IMG/VR virus record: IMGVR_UViG_3300032323_000502
Coordinates: 1 to 23,990 of that record
Reading direction: 5' to 3' (one strand)
Length of the DNA stretch: 23,990 bases
Origin: a virus
This document shows, piece by piece, positions 4,846-11,836 of the stretch. The notes below the pieces were generated by a model. The model did not search any database, was not told the origin of the DNA, and saw nothing but the letters and a program-made list of their open reading frames with translations. The stretch's first letter is position 1, and each line of letters starts with the position of its first letter. A program made the translations under genes and the position numbers.

Positions 4846-4874
4846 ATTATACATCAAGTAACAATAAAAGTCAA
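4846..4874 (-). promoter_or_regulatory. Main promoter of the tRNA array
   Basis: Minus strand TTGACT, 17 nt (TTTATTGTTACTTGATG), TATAAT. It differs at one spacer base from the promoter at 1228. The first gene downstream is tRNA-Gln. Confidence 0.85.
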
Positions 4875-4887
4875 CAGCTTTCTGAAA

Positions 4888-4908
4888 GACCCTACTAGTA
4901 GAAGGGTC
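4888..4908 (-). terminator. Weak hairpin between tandem promoters
   Basis: GACCCT/AGGGTC stem followed on the minus strand by TTTC. It sits between the promoters at 4945 and 4846. The T-run is short, so it is at best an attenuator. Confidence 0.3.
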
Positions 4909-4944
4909 ATCAGGGAGGACACAAAAGTATCCAACAAGGCATTG

Positions 4945-4973
4945 ATTCTACATCAAACAAGAATAAAAGTCAA
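4945..4973 (-). promoter_or_regulatory. Second promoter upstream of the tRNA array
   Basis: Minus strand TTGACT, 17 nt, TAGAAT. The spacer resembles that of the 4846 and 1228 promoters. It lies just after the terminator at 4981-5015. Confidence 0.75.
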
Positions 4974-4980
4974 CACCTAA

Positions 4981-5015
4981 AAACAAAAAACCCTCGAGAC
5001 TTTCATCTTCGAGGG
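4981..5015 (-). terminator. Rho-independent terminator
   Basis: Stem ACCCTCGA/TCGAGGGT followed on the minus strand by T6-G-T5. It closes the unit that ends at 5040 and separates it from the tRNA promoters. Confidence 0.85.
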
Positions 5016-5039
5016 TTTTGGTAAAGAGACTAAGTTCTC

Positions 5040-5177
5040 TTACATCTTCTTACCAAAACCCTTCGTATCCTCAATCGCATAGCCAGAGCCTTCTACAAAT
5101 GATGGACGTGTGCTATTCCACGCAGCGACCATAGGTAGCTGTTTGTTAAGTCTGGAATGTAACACTATCGATTTCAT
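5040..5177 (-). CDS. Small protein of unknown function, start uncertain
   Basis: A 45-residue frame starting MKSIVLHS and ending KGFGKKM, with no motif I recognise. It ends 25 bp before a strong terminator and lies under two tandem promoters, which argues that something here is expressed. The ATG at 5177 falls almost at the predicted start point of the 5185 promoter and would be leaderless. Other options are an inner ATG at 5132 (30 residues) or a GTG at 5243 (67 residues) served by the 5269 promoter and preceded by AGGG. No good ribosome site decides among them. Confidence 0.4.
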   Translation of the reverse strand: MKSIVLHSRLNKQLPMVAAWNSTRPSFVEGSGYAIEDTKGFGKKM

Positions 5178-5184
5178 AGTAGAA

Positions 5185-5213
5185 ATTATACGCCTTGTAG
5201 GAATTAAAGTCAA
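5185..5213 (-). promoter_or_regulatory. Sigma70-type promoter
   Basis: Minus strand TTGACT, 17 nt (TTAATTCCTACAAGGCG), TATAAT. Its start point falls at the small gene ending at 5040. It is tandem with the promoter at 5269. Confidence 0.75.
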
Positions 5214-5268
5214 GTTCTTTTTGAGACAAGGGTTGCAGTTCACAACACCCTGTCTTCTATTTAGTCAA

Positions 5269-5297
5269 ATTATACCGCAAGATTGAATAAAAGTCAA
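5269..5297 (-). promoter_or_regulatory. Sigma70-type promoter
   Basis: Minus strand TTGACT, 17 nt (TTTATTCAATCTTGCGG), TATAAT, immediately downstream of the rubredoxin gene. Confidence 0.75.
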
Positions 5298-5315
5298 TCT
5301 TTTTTGAAGATATTT

Positions 5316-5444
5316 TTAGAGCACTTCGTACTCGTCTTTGCCAACACCACACTCAGGGCACTCGAAGTCTGCTGGCAGATCTTCCCACTTACCTTCAGTG
5401 GCTTCATCGTGGACATGTCCACATACTACACAAACGTGATCCAT
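5316..5444 (-). CDS. Rubredoxin
   Basis: A 42-residue iron protein carrying the two rubredoxin knuckles: CVVCG near residue 5 and CPECG near residue 33. The intervening acidic DLPADF segment is typical of the family. Four cysteines would bind one iron for one-electron transfer in the cytoplasm. AAGGAG precedes the ATG, which overlaps the stop of the rubrerythrin gene (TAATG), so the two are translationally coupled. In standard rubrerythrins this domain is the C-terminal part of the same chain; here it is a separate protein and the likely electron donor to its neighbour. Confidence 0.88.
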   Translation of the reverse strand: MDHVCVVCGHVHDEATEGKWEDLPADFECPECGVGKDEYEVL

Positions 5445-5914
5445 TATTTTGCTCCTTGTGATGTGTTAACAGTTTCCCAAATTTCTTGGTACGCTTCAGC
5501 ATGACGTTGCTCAACCTTCTTCAATGCATTGAATCGCTTTTCTGCCTTGGCAAGCACAGCACGGAATTCTTCAGCATGAGTCTGACTCTCTGCGATCTGA
5601 TGTGCTGCTTCACGTTCAGCTTCTTGGTTGCCTTCAACAACTGCTTCTGCTTGCATCTTAGGATACATTGTAGTGTACTCATAAGTCTCACCTTCGATGG
5701 CAAGTTCAAGTGCGTGCTTAGTTGATGGAGTACCAACCAACAATTCAAGATGACCCCAAGCATGTTTCAACTCTTGGTCAGCTGTGTGTTCAAAGTGTTT
5801 TGCAACATCTTCAAATCCTTCAGCACGTGCAAGTTTCGCAAAGTAGCGATACTTGATATGCGCCATTGACTCACCAGCCAATGCGCTTTCTAGGTTCTTT
5901 AGTGTAATCGACAT
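5444..5914 (-). CDS. Rubrerythrin, diiron domain only
   Basis: A 156-residue ferritin-like four-helix protein. Visible ligand motifs are the early Glu of LAGESMAHIKYRYF (about 15), ELKH (about 48-51), the Glu of EGETYEY, the Glu of THAEEF, and EQRH (about 134-137), which together give the two-iron site of rubrerythrins. The family reduces hydrogen peroxide using electrons from rubredoxin. The C-terminal rubredoxin domain is missing here and is encoded by the overlapping downstream gene. Its ATG directly follows the stop of the dCMP deaminase gene (TAAATG). An oxidative-stress role during infection is an inference. Confidence 0.9.
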   Translation of the reverse strand: MSITLKNLESALAGESMAHIKYRYFAKLARAEGFEDVAKHFEHTADQELKHAWGHLELLVGTPSTKHALELAIEGETYEYTTMYPKMQAEAVVEGNQEAEREAAHQIAESQTHAEEFRAVLAKAEKRFNALKKVEQRHAEAYQEIWETVNTSQGAK

Positions 5915-6358
5915 TTACACCCTTTCTATTTCAATGTTACAGTTTTTCAAAAAATCTAAACCAATTTCGTCTCTATATGTATGACGGTAGTACACCTTCT
6001 TTACACCAGCACCGTAGATTAACTTAGCGCACTGAATGCAAGGAGCATGAGTACAGAATAGATCGGCACCATTGCCTCGCTCACCATCACGTGCCAACTT
6101 AAGTATTGCATTTGCTTCAGCATGGATTACCTCATCTTTCGTTTTCGTCACTGGTGGTAAAACTTCTCCAAAACCTGGAGCAACTTCTACCTCGCACACA
6201 TTGTCCCAACCTGACGGTGTTCCATTGTAACCAATAGAGATAATGCGATTGTCTTGTACAACAACAGCACCAACCTTCAACCGTTCAGCAGAACTCAGCT
6301 GAGAAAATCTCTCGGCTGTGTCCATAAATGCATCAATCCACTTTTGTTTCATTGACAA
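5915..6358 (-). CDS. Deoxycytidylate (dCMP) deaminase
   Basis: A 147-residue zinc cytidine-deaminase-fold enzyme that converts dCMP to dUMP for dTMP synthesis. The zinc site is complete: HAE at 79-81 (VIHAEANAI) and PCIQC at 106-110. N-terminal KVGAVVV and GYNGTPSG are typical of the dCMP deaminase group. The start overlaps the end of the upstream gene by 26 bp, and the stop abuts the rubrerythrin start. It fits with nrdA/nrdB elsewhere in the window as part of phage nucleotide metabolism. The second ATG (MKQ) is a possible alternative start. Confidence 0.92.
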   Translation of the reverse strand: MSMKQKWIDAFMDTAERFSQLSSAERLKVGAVVVQDNRIISIGYNGTPSGWDNVCEVEVAPGFGEVLPPVTKTKDEVIHAEANAILKLARDGERGNGADLFCTHAPCIQCAKLIYGAGVKKVYYRHTYRDEIGLDFLKNCNIEIERV

Positions 6359-7049
6359 ATTCTTCTTTCAAACCACGCCACTTGGCAATCTTGATTTTCT
6401 TACCATCACCATTGACCCAATTCTTTCCGTTCCAGTCTGCGTATTCTGCAAATGGCCAATTAGGATGTGCAGGATCTTTGGCTTCGTAGCGACCAACACG
6501 AACAGGATTCACTTCAGGTGGATACCATTCGGTTTTCTTGGCTTCTTCATCTTCATATTCGGCTTCAGCTTCACGCTCAGCTTCTTGATCATGGTAGTAA
6601 TCAATCAAACCAGTAAAGTCTTGAAGATCTGCAGGTAGTGCTTCAAGCGACTCTAGATCAGTGAAGTCATACTCATAGAAGTCATCACCACCTTCAGTAT
6701 TAAACGTACCGCAGAAGGCACAACCACTTTCATGGTAAAGTGCTTGCACTTCCCATCCGTCATCAACCAAATACTCGTACATGGCGATTGGAGGCGACCA
6801 AGCAGTCTCGAAAGAGATCCAAATAGTATGGTCGTCCTGTCTATCAAAATCAATAATGGTCATGTCCCATTTGGTGCCCCAGTTATTGATGTTCCAGTCA
6901 TACCAGTTTTCGTCTTGATCCAAAGGTCGTGGACGCAGATGGTAAAACACTTCACAGTCTTGCTGGTCTTTCAGTACTGCTTCTAACGCATCAATCTTTT
7001 CTTTGTCCTGATGTGTCAGGGTAACACTGTTATCGCACCAATTAGGCAT
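6333..7049 (-). CDS. Api92/YubB-like ferredoxin-fold protein
   Basis: A 238-residue protein beginning MPNWCDN and containing NNWGTKWD and a W-S-P-P motif, as seen in the Api92/YubB-like (ferredoxin-like fold, DUF1281) family of phages and plasmids. The function of this family is unknown to me. The middle (about 120-170) is strongly acidic and Glu-rich, and the C-terminal 60 residues carry repeated tryptophans and a basic tail. It is the first gene downstream of the 7079 promoter, with a weak ribosome site (TTGAGAA). It overlaps the dCMP deaminase gene by 26 bp. Confidence 0.72.
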   Translation of the reverse strand: MPNWCDNSVTLTHQDKEKIDALEAVLKDQQDCEVFYHLRPRPLDQDENWYDWNINNWGTKWDMTIIDFDRQDDHTIWISFETAWSPPIAMYEYLVDDGWEVQALYHESGCAFCGTFNTEGGDDFYEYDFTDLESLEALPADLQDFTGLIDYYHDQEAEREAEAEYEDEEAKKTEWYPPEVNPVRVGRYEAKDPAHPNWPFAEYADWNGKNWVNGDGKKIKIAKWRGLKEEFVNETKVD

Positions 7050-7078
7050 TTCTCAATCCATTCATTATCTTAAGTAGA

Positions 7079-7107
7079 ATTCTACTACACTTTTCTTTGC
7101 AAGTCAA
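7079..7107 (-). promoter_or_regulatory. Sigma70-type promoter
   Basis: Minus strand TTGACT, 17 nt, TAGAAT. The -35 box overlaps the stop codon of the upstream gene. It drives the Api92-like, dCMP deaminase, rubrerythrin and rubredoxin genes. Confidence 0.75.
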
Positions 7108-7574
7108 GCGTTTTCTGTAGGTTGGGCTCCAGTCTCTTCTGGAGCCTTGGAGTTTTTTGCTGGAGCCTTTGCAGGTGGCGCAGGAATGAATCCAGCATCA
7201 GCAACCAACTTGTGTGTGATCTTGGGATACTTCTTTGTTAGTTTTTGGTCTTTGATTGCAAGTACCAGTTCAGCTTCGCTTGGGTGAAGATTCTCAAGCA
7301 ACTGAACAAAGAGAGTTTCCTTGCGTAGTGCTTTCAAATCTTTACGGCAGAACACGTACAGCTTACGAACCTCTTGATAGAGATTGGCAGGTGTCATACC
7401 CAGTGGAGCAGAATCTTTCTTGTATGGAGGATCGCCTTCAGGTAGATCGAATTTCTTCTCTACCAAGAATGCGTGTTCAAAGATGAATCGTAGTGCAGCG
7501 TTAGCCTTATACTTTTCAATAGTCTTTGGGTCTTCGTTGATCTCTGTTAAGATCTCAGTGATATATTTCGCCAT
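7104..7574 (-). CDS. Conserved phage protein, function unknown
   Basis: 156 residues, soluble and lysine-rich. The body (1-120) looks alpha-helical. The C-terminus after residue 125 is a low-complexity Ala/Pro/Lys tail (PAPPAKAPAKNSKAPE), which suggests a flexible extension. It resembles proteins found near replication genes in T4-like phages (possibly the DUF6433 group, from memory), and I assign no function. It lies 8 bp after the RNase H gene in the same operon. Confidence 0.65.
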   Translation of the reverse strand: MAKYITEILTEINEDPKTIEKYKANAALRFIFEHAFLVEKKFDLPEGDPPYKKDSAPLGMTPANLYQEVRKLYVFCRKDLKALRKETLFVQLLENLHPSEAELVLAIKDQKLTKKYPKITHKLVADAGFIPAPPAKAPAKNSKAPEETGAQPTENA

Positions 7575-7582
7575 TGTTGTCC

Positions 7583-8479
7583 TTAAAAATCGTCAAGTTC
7601 ATCAAGCAAAAGACGGCAACGGTGTTCAATCAAGTAGTTCATGACTGCCATCTTGTCGCCTTTTGGTTTGTTATTTAGATATGTATTCACAATCGAGTCG
7701 TTCACATCTTGTGGGATGTGTTCGAATGCTACCAACGTAGAGTTGCGATGCCAGTTGCGTCGTTCATCTTCTGTACGACAAGCATCAAAACCCTTCTCAA
7801 TAAACTCTTCAAGACGTTTGGCTGAGACTGGTTTCTGACGAACACCATCTTGCAAGAAGATGTCGTCTGGTGATAGAATGTTCGGCACTCCGTCACCTGC
7901 ATCACCCTTAACGATGTGTTCAATCATCCACGCTTTGAGTTCGGACTTGGATGCAGTCACGTACTTCTTTTGCATTGGTGACCACTGCTTGATGTTATCA
8001 TACACCTGCAGTTGTTTGAAGTCTTTGTCTGAAGACAGAATCAAAACCTTCTGTGGATCCTCCATCAAACCTTCAGTGATTAGCTGATTGGTTTGAAGCC
8101 ACTTACTCATGCATGCGATTACGTCATCGGCTTCTGCACGATCAACGTGAATCACTCGCCACGGAAAGTGCGTTGCAATGTCTTCACGCATTTCAGTCAG
8201 CGTGTCAAAGATCAGCTTCCAATCAAGATCAGATGCATCTCGGTTTTTCTTGCGTGATGCTTTGTAGTGAGCAAACGCTTCTTTGCGCCAGTACTTGCGA
8301 CCATCGCAACAGATGACCAACTCGCCATACTCACCACCATACTTTTTCTTATATGACTTGAGTGTGGAAAGAGTTACGTGACGAATCAAGTTCTTCACTT
8401 CGGACTCAGTGCCCTTCAACTCTCGTTGGAAGGTTAGAATCGCTGCCAAGCTGACTTGACTGTAGTCTACTAAAATCAT
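7583..8479 (-). CDS. rnh: T4-type RNase H (FEN-family 5'-3' exonuclease)
   Basis: A 298-residue nuclease of the FEN/5'-3' exonuclease family, which in T4 removes RNA primers from lagging-strand fragments. The acidic metal sites are in order: D5 (LVDYS), D59 (CCDGRKYWRK), AEADD at 115-119, SSDKD at 149-153 and GDAGDGVPN at 192-200. The basic K-x-x-R-K-K segment at 66-80 is the arch region. Length matches the T4 protein (about 305). Its ATG overlaps the stop of the upstream gene (TAATG). The neighbouring dsbA-like gene fits the T4 gene order. Confidence 0.92.
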   Translation of the reverse strand: MILVDYSQVSLAAILTFQRELKGTESEVKNLIRHVTLSTLKSYKKKYGGEYGELVICCDGRKYWRKEAFAHYKASRKKNRDASDLDWKLIFDTLTEMREDIATHFPWRVIHVDRAEADDVIACMSKWLQTNQLITEGLMEDPQKVLILSSDKDFKQLQVYDNIKQWSPMQKKYVTASKSELKAWMIEHIVKGDAGDGVPNILSPDDIFLQDGVRQKPVSAKRLEEFIEKGFDACRTEDERRNWHRNSTLVAFEHIPQDVNDSIVNTYLNNKPKGDKMAVMNYLIEHRCRLLLDELDDF

Positions 8480-9612
8480 TAAAATGCTCCAAGGATAATT
8501 GTTTCTTCGTTGATACGACCATTTGGTTGCGCTGGCTTGGTAGTCAGCGTCTTCATCTTAGCGTTCAACGGACGCTTGCCGATTGTCAATCCTTTGAAGA
8601 ATTCTTCTGGCTTGCGTAGTGTGTATTGCTTGGAATCAGTGACAGAGAATCCAATGATGGTAGTTCCCTTGACTGCCAAGACACCACCATCGGCTTTGTA
8701 AACGCCAATGCGACGGTACTTGGTATTATACACCCAAACTTCAGTGGAGTCAATAATACCTTCTGGCTTCACAGACTTGAGATTCAACTCAGCGAATTCC
8801 TTTAGGTACTTCATACGTGCTACTTGCTTAAATGCAGGCACTGGCTTACGCTTACGTGGTGCACGATTAGCTTTGGCAGTTTGTACTTGCTGGTTGCAGT
8901 CAGAGATAATCTGATCAACAAAGTCAGCATAACGCTTCAACTCACGCTTGTTCAGGAATGAATATCCTTCATTGAGTTGTTCGTCTTTACCTTCAATGGC
9001 TTCACGCAGTTCTTTGGAGAGACCAACGTAGAACTCGCCAATACGTTTTGCAATGGGTGCTGCAACAAGGTTTGACGCAAGGTAGGTTTTAGTAGAGAAG
9101 TCACTCTTGCATTTACCAAGGATAAAGTCATCAATGGCACCGTCAATCTCAGCTGCAAACTCATGGGCTTTGTCTTCCATGCGTTGCTGAATAGAAATTA
9201 CGTTTACAGGGAGTGCTGCTTGTGCTGCATCTTCTGCTTTCTTGTCTGCTTTAATTTGAGACTTTTGACGAACACTGACTTGTTCCTTGAGGAATGCCAG
9301 ACGTTCGTTGAAGGTATTGTACTCTTTCTCTTGAAGAGCAGAGCCACCTTCCATTAGACGAGCAAGAATACCTGCGTAGCGGAAATGATACTCATCTACT
9401 TTGAGTAGTTCCACAGCCAGTTTCTTGTCAGTTTGAGCGACGAAGTGAATGAGCCACTTCTTCTTTTCTTTGTCATCGTGACTTACGTTGTAGTAGTTCA
9501 ACGCCACGATTAGATCTCGCATGTAGGTTTCGGGGTGGAGTTGAACCTCCACACCCTTAGCCATACGATCCGCTTTCGCGATTAGTGCTTTACGCTTTGC
9601 AGTAGTTGCCAT
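8479..9612 (-). CDS. Conserved phage protein next to RNase H, function unknown
   Basis: 377 residues, soluble, highly charged and mostly helical. A coiled-coil-like stretch falls around 105-160, a basic segment R-A-P-R-K-R-K-P around 250, and a beta-rich region around 285-340 (W-V-Y-N, Y-R-R-I-G-V-Y). I do not recognise a catalytic motif; the basic patch and replication-gene context hint at nucleic-acid binding, which is inference. A strong GGAGG site lies 9 nt upstream of the ATG and the 9642 promoter lies just above it, so this is the first gene of an rnh-containing operon. Confidence 0.7.
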   Translation of the reverse strand: MATTAKRKALIAKADRMAKGVEVQLHPETYMRDLIVALNYYNVSHDDKEKKKWLIHFVAQTDKKLAVELLKVDEYHFRYAGILARLMEGGSALQEKEYNTFNERLAFLKEQVSVRQKSQIKADKKAEDAAQAALPVNVISIQQRMEDKAHEFAAEIDGAIDDFILGKCKSDFSTKTYLASNLVAAPIAKRIGEFYVGLSKELREAIEGKDEQLNEGYSFLNKRELKRYADFVDQIISDCNQQVQTAKANRAPRKRKPVPAFKQVARMKYLKEFAELNLKSVKPEGIIDSTEVWVYNTKYRRIGVYKADGGVLAVKGTTIIGFSVTDSKQYTLRKPEEFFKGLTIGKRPLNAKMKTLTTKPAQPNGRINEETIILGAF

Positions 9613-9641
9613 AGGTTTGTAACCTCCATAATATAATATCT

Positions 9642-9670
9642 ATTATACCGCAAAGCGGAATTAAAGTCAA
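9642..9670 (-). promoter_or_regulatory. Sigma70-type promoter
   Basis: Minus strand TTGACT, 17 nt (TTAATTCCGCTTTGCGG), TATAAT. The -35 box overlaps the stop of the dsbA-like gene. It drives the 377-residue protein and RNase H. Confidence 0.8.
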
Positions 9671-9927
9671 GCAGTTTTTGTGATGTCCTCGTAGACGTCC
9701 ACGAATTCTTCGTGTTCGGCTTCGACTTCAGTTAGGTTCTGCTTGTGATAAGTCACTGCAATTTTCTTAACGATCTTGCGTGGGATCTGGAAGTTATCAG
9801 AAACTTCTTTGACGATCTCTTTGATCAGATCTCGCTCAGCTTCAGTGCGTGTCATGGATGCGCTGATTTCACGCACAGCTGCCATAACTTTCTTTTTGTC
9901 TTCAGGGTTTGAAATTTTAATAGCCAT
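9667..9927 (-). CDS. dsbA: DsbA-like dsDNA-binding late-transcription regulator
   Basis: An 86-residue basic/acidic helical protein. Its C-terminal half follows the T4 DsbA pattern: IKEI..., a basic K-I-V-K-K-I core, then YHKQN and EAEHEEFVDVYED, close to T4 YHKDN and EAETEEVVELYD. In T4 this protein binds double-stranded DNA and aids late-gene transcription. It sits one gene from rnh, as in T4-type genomes. The assignment rests on the recalled T4 sequence, so an alignment would be the decisive check. Confidence 0.78.
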   Translation of the reverse strand: MAIKISNPEDKKKVMAAVREISASMTRTEAERDLIKEIVKEVSDNFQIPRKIVKKIAVTYHKQNLTEVEAEHEEFVDVYEDITKTA

Positions 9928-9933
9928 AATAAC

Positions 9934-10125
9934 TCACTTCTTAATAGAAACATTTGCACGCAGGAAACCACCAAGCAGAATAATTGCTGCCCAAGTCTCA
10001 AGCGAATACGAAATTGCCAGAACAGGGAACAATGTGTTCAATGCCCAGATGGTCAGCAATGGACCAAGTACAACAAGGGCAACGATAAACGCTACCAACA
10101 AAACAATTTTAATCAAATCACTCAT
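9934..10125 (-). CDS. Small two-TM phage membrane protein
   Basis: 63 residues with two hydrophobic helices (about 5-25 and 28-55) separated by a short N-T-L-F-P turn, and a basic C-terminus (R-A-N-V-S-I-K-K). It resembles tiny membrane proteins of aquatic T4-like phages. Function unknown. It lies 6 bp upstream of dsbA and 1 bp after the next gene upstream, in a tightly packed operon. Confidence 0.7.
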   Translation of the reverse strand: MSDLIKIVLLVAFIVALVVLGPLLTIWALNTLFPVLAISYSLETWAAIILLGGFLRANVSIKK

Positions 10126-10126
10126 T

Positions 10127-10402
10127 TCAAATCTCCACTTTAACTACAGAATCCCAACGGAAAGAACGCCACTCGCTTACTTCTGTGTCAAAAACACGTA
10201 CTGCGGATCCAGCAGTCTGGCTAGCTGTTTCGGTCTTTGGTCGTTTGTCTGCGGGGATGTTCCCTTCGACAAGGGTGCATTGCATTTTTCGTTCGCTGCC
10301 ATCTTTCTTGGTGAAGGTGACAAGAACTCCTTGTTGGTTAGTGCGCAAGTTGTTGAGGACATGTTCTTGTAACTCAAGATCGGTTGCTAGGTTCATTATC
10401 AA
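10127..10402 (-). CDS. WYL_2/DUF2693-like small SH3-fold protein
   Basis: 91 residues with the pattern VTFTKKDGSERKMQCTL in the middle and a C-terminal F-D-T-E-V-S-E-W-R-S-F-R-W-D motif ending V-V-K-V-E-I. This matches the small Sm/SH3-like (WYL_2, DUF2693) proteins common in phages, perhaps nucleic-acid or ligand binding. The start overlaps the preceding gene by about 29 bp; the second ATG (M3) is an equally possible start. Confidence 0.75.
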   Translation of the reverse strand: MIMNLATDLELQEHVLNNLRTNQQGVLVTFTKKDGSERKMQCTLVEGNIPADKRPKTETASQTAGSAVRVFDTEVSEWRSFRWDSVVKVEI

Positions 10403-10613
10403 ATCTCACTTTCAAATCATTAACTAAGGGTTGGAAAAAATCTTTGAACTCACGGCTAGAGAAAAACATCTCGTACTTTGAGTCAACGATAGTCTTACCG
10501 TTTTCATCGATCAAGTTCTTTCTCAGTGTAAATTCAACCACATCATAATCGTGGTCTTTAACAGTTAGGGTTGTGGTCAACCCTTGCTTACTCAACTCGT
10601 AAATATTGTCCAT
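10374..10613 (-). CDS. Hypothetical phage protein
   Basis: 79 residues, soluble, with an alternating pattern typical of beta strands (T-L-T-V-K-D-H-D-Y-D-V-V-E-F-T-L) and a short helix at the end. No family recognised. The ATG lies inside the end of the GTG-start gene upstream (26-bp overlap), and its 3' end overlaps the next gene, which supports expression as part of the operon. Confidence 0.6.
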   Translation of the reverse strand: MDNIYELSKQGLTTTLTVKDHDYDVVEFTLRKNLIDENGKTIVDSKYEMFFSSREFKDFFQPLVNDLKVRFDNEPSNRS

Positions 10614-10737
10614 CGTCTTTACCTTTATGTTTAATCTTACGGGTGTGCCTAACCTTCGACTCCACTACACGCATGCGGTACTTTGGAGTACGTAGATCTT
10701 TTGCTATCAGATCTCTAGGTTTCAACTTATTATACAC
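10588..10737 (-). CDS. Small basic phage protein with GTG start
   Basis: 49 residues, very basic, with a core R-D-L-I-A-K-D-L-R-T-P-K-Y-R that I associate with a small basic protein conserved in T4-like phages. I chose the GTG at 10737 because AAGAGGA lies 5-6 nt upstream and it is 16 bp from the previous stop codon; the first in-frame ATG would cut off the conserved core. It overlaps the next gene by 26 bp. Function unknown; the charge suggests nucleic-acid binding. Confidence 0.65.
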   Translation of the reverse strand: MYNKLKPRDLIAKDLRTPKYRMRVVESKVRHTRKIKHKGKDDGQYLRVE

Positions 10738-10757
10738 GATTTCCTCTTACAAATCAA
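10729..10757 (-). promoter_or_regulatory. Possible promoter inside the start of the 49-aa gene
   Basis: Minus strand TTGATT, 17 nt, TATAAT. The -10 box is the codons TAT-AAT just after the GTG start of the 49-residue gene, so a transcript from here would omit that gene's ribosome site and serve only later genes. It may be fortuitous. Confidence 0.4.
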
Positions 10758-10972
10758 ATAAAATTTATTAGTACATTCCTTGCGTCGCTTAGGTCTTCTA
10801 AGTCTTCGTCAATGCTTGCGAGAATCAACATCTCCCACAAGACGTTAGCCATGGGACGTTTGTGCTCAGGCAACTCTTCCATCCATGCATGAATCTCGTC
10901 CATGCTGTCGCATGCCCACATCTCGTCGAGCATTGCAACTTGTTCTTTGGTCAAACCTTCAATTTTAATCAT
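10754..10972 (-). CDS. Hypothetical phage protein
   Basis: 72 acidic residues, predicted all-helical, with two Trp-containing segments (D-E-M-W-A-C and V-L-W-E-M-L). No recognised family. The start overlaps the stop of the MazG-like gene by 4 bp (ATGA type), indicating coupling. Confidence 0.6.
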   Translation of the reverse strand: MIKIEGLTKEQVAMLDEMWACDSMDEIHAWMEELPEHKRPMANVLWEMLILASIDEDLEDLSDARNVLINFI

Positions 10973-11247
10973 ACAATCTCAGTGCGGATGTGTTTAGACC
11001 AAGTGTTCAGTTTCGTGGCTTTGCGTAACTTCGCTTGAACCACTGCTTCACGATCAATTGCAAACTCCTGCTTAAGAAGTTCCAACATACATTCCAAGTC
11101 ACCAATTTCTTCTTCAAGAGACTGCTTGTTGGACTTACCCTCATGCACACCAGCGAATCCGAAACGGAAAACCTTACTGATTGCTTGGGTCACTTCTGCA
11201 CATTCCTCTTGGGCGATGTGCAAAATTTCTTCTAGCCGTTTATCCAT
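10969..11247 (-). CDS. MazG-like nucleotide pyrophosphohydrolase
   Basis: 92 residues from the second ATG (MDKRLEEI). The MazG-superfamily metal motif is visible: E-E-C-A-E in helix 1 and L-E-E-E-I-G-D-L in helix 2, separated by a K-V-F-R-F-G segment. Family members hydrolyse NTPs or dNTPs to monophosphates, and phage versions are proposed to affect nucleotide pools or host alarmones. The start is a choice: the ATG at 11259 adds four residues, but the one at 11247 lies 2 nt after the upstream stop, favouring coupling. Confidence 0.75.
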   Translation of the reverse strand: MDKRLEEILHIAQEECAEVTQAISKVFRFGFAGVHEGKSNKQSLEEEIGDLECMLELLKQEFAIDREAVVQAKLRKATKLNTWSKHIRTEIV

Positions 11248-11249
11248 TG

Positions 11250-11480
11250 TCAATCCCATCTTTTCTTATCACCAAATTCTTCATTCCAATCGTAGCCAGA
11301 ATGGTACGCACCCAATTCATCTACGTTCATAGCAGCAACACGCTCTCCTGAGTCGCCACCTACACCACCACGATGCGGGTCACGTGGGCGACCATAGTAA
11401 CTGTCGGCTGCACCACGATCGAAGAAACTTCCATGACTTGCGTCATAGACTTTACCTTTCCACTCACCATACGCCATCAT
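11250..11480 (-). CDS. Conserved small phage protein (DRGAADSYYGR type)
   Basis: 76 residues with the motif F-D-R-G-A-A-D-S-Y-Y-G-R then H-R-G-G-V-G-G-D-S-G and a C-terminal G-Y-D-W-N-E-E-F-G. I recognise this as a small protein repeatedly seen in T4-like aquatic phages; no function is known to me. It starts ATGATGG and overlaps the stop of the 54-residue gene upstream. Confidence 0.7.
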   Translation of the reverse strand: MMAYGEWKGKVYDASHGSFFDRGAADSYYGRPRDPHRGGVGGDSGERVAAMNVDELGAYHSGYDWNEEFGDKKRWD

Positions 11481-11641
11481 ACTTCTCCATAATAAATTGC
11501 ATCCTCATCATATGAGTCGGCTGCATACTGCTCAAGTTCCCAGAGTTGATACATCTCCTCCATGAACTCCTCGTATTGTTCATCGATCCTGCGCTGACGC
11601 TCTTCCTCAGCCAGTTCTTCTAGCAGAAGGTTTACGTCCAT
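11477..11641 (-). CDS. Acidic helical mini-protein
   Basis: 54 residues, starting MDVNLLLEELAEEE and ending YYGEV, almost entirely helical with Glu and Tyr enrichment. The ATG overlaps the upstream stop (TAATG) and its TGA overlaps the next start, so the frame is tightly embedded in the operon. No family recognised. Confidence 0.6.
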   Translation of the reverse strand: MDVNLLLEELAEEERQRRIDEQYEEFMEEMYQLWELEQYAADSYDEDAIYYGEV

Positions 11642-11805
11642 TATCGACCTGCATTCATTGCACGAATACCGCTATACATAACCAGCAAGCCAACAACAGC
11701 AAGGCTAGTCTGAAGAAGAAGGCTAGCACTGGGGTCAAAATCCAGAGTACCCACAGCACCAAAAGCAAGCATAAAACCGATAAAAGCACGGATAGAACCC
11801 TTCAT
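11641..11805 (-). CDS. Small two-TM membrane protein
   Basis: 54 residues starting MKGSIRAF, with two hydrophobic helices (about 5-20 and 28-48) and a short acidic turn (D-F-D-P-S). I chose the ATG at 11805 because AAGGAG lies 7 nt upstream; the earlier ATG at 11829 has no ribosome site. First gene after the promoter at 11837. Confidence 0.7.
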   Translation of the reverse strand: MKGSIRAFIGFMLAFGAVGTLDFDPSASLLLQTSLAVVGLLVMYSGIRAMNAGR

Positions 11806-11836
11806 AACAAACTCCTTTTTCTCATTCATTACAGTT

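Noticed and set aside
4467-4980. Two plus-strand frames near the tRNA promoter
   Set aside because: They overlap tRNA-Gln, hairpins and minus-strand promoters, and lack ribosome sites.
9776-10372. 198-codon plus-strand frame
   Set aside because: It is antisense to three packed minus-strand genes (DsbA-like, two-TM, WYL_2-like) with clear family features.
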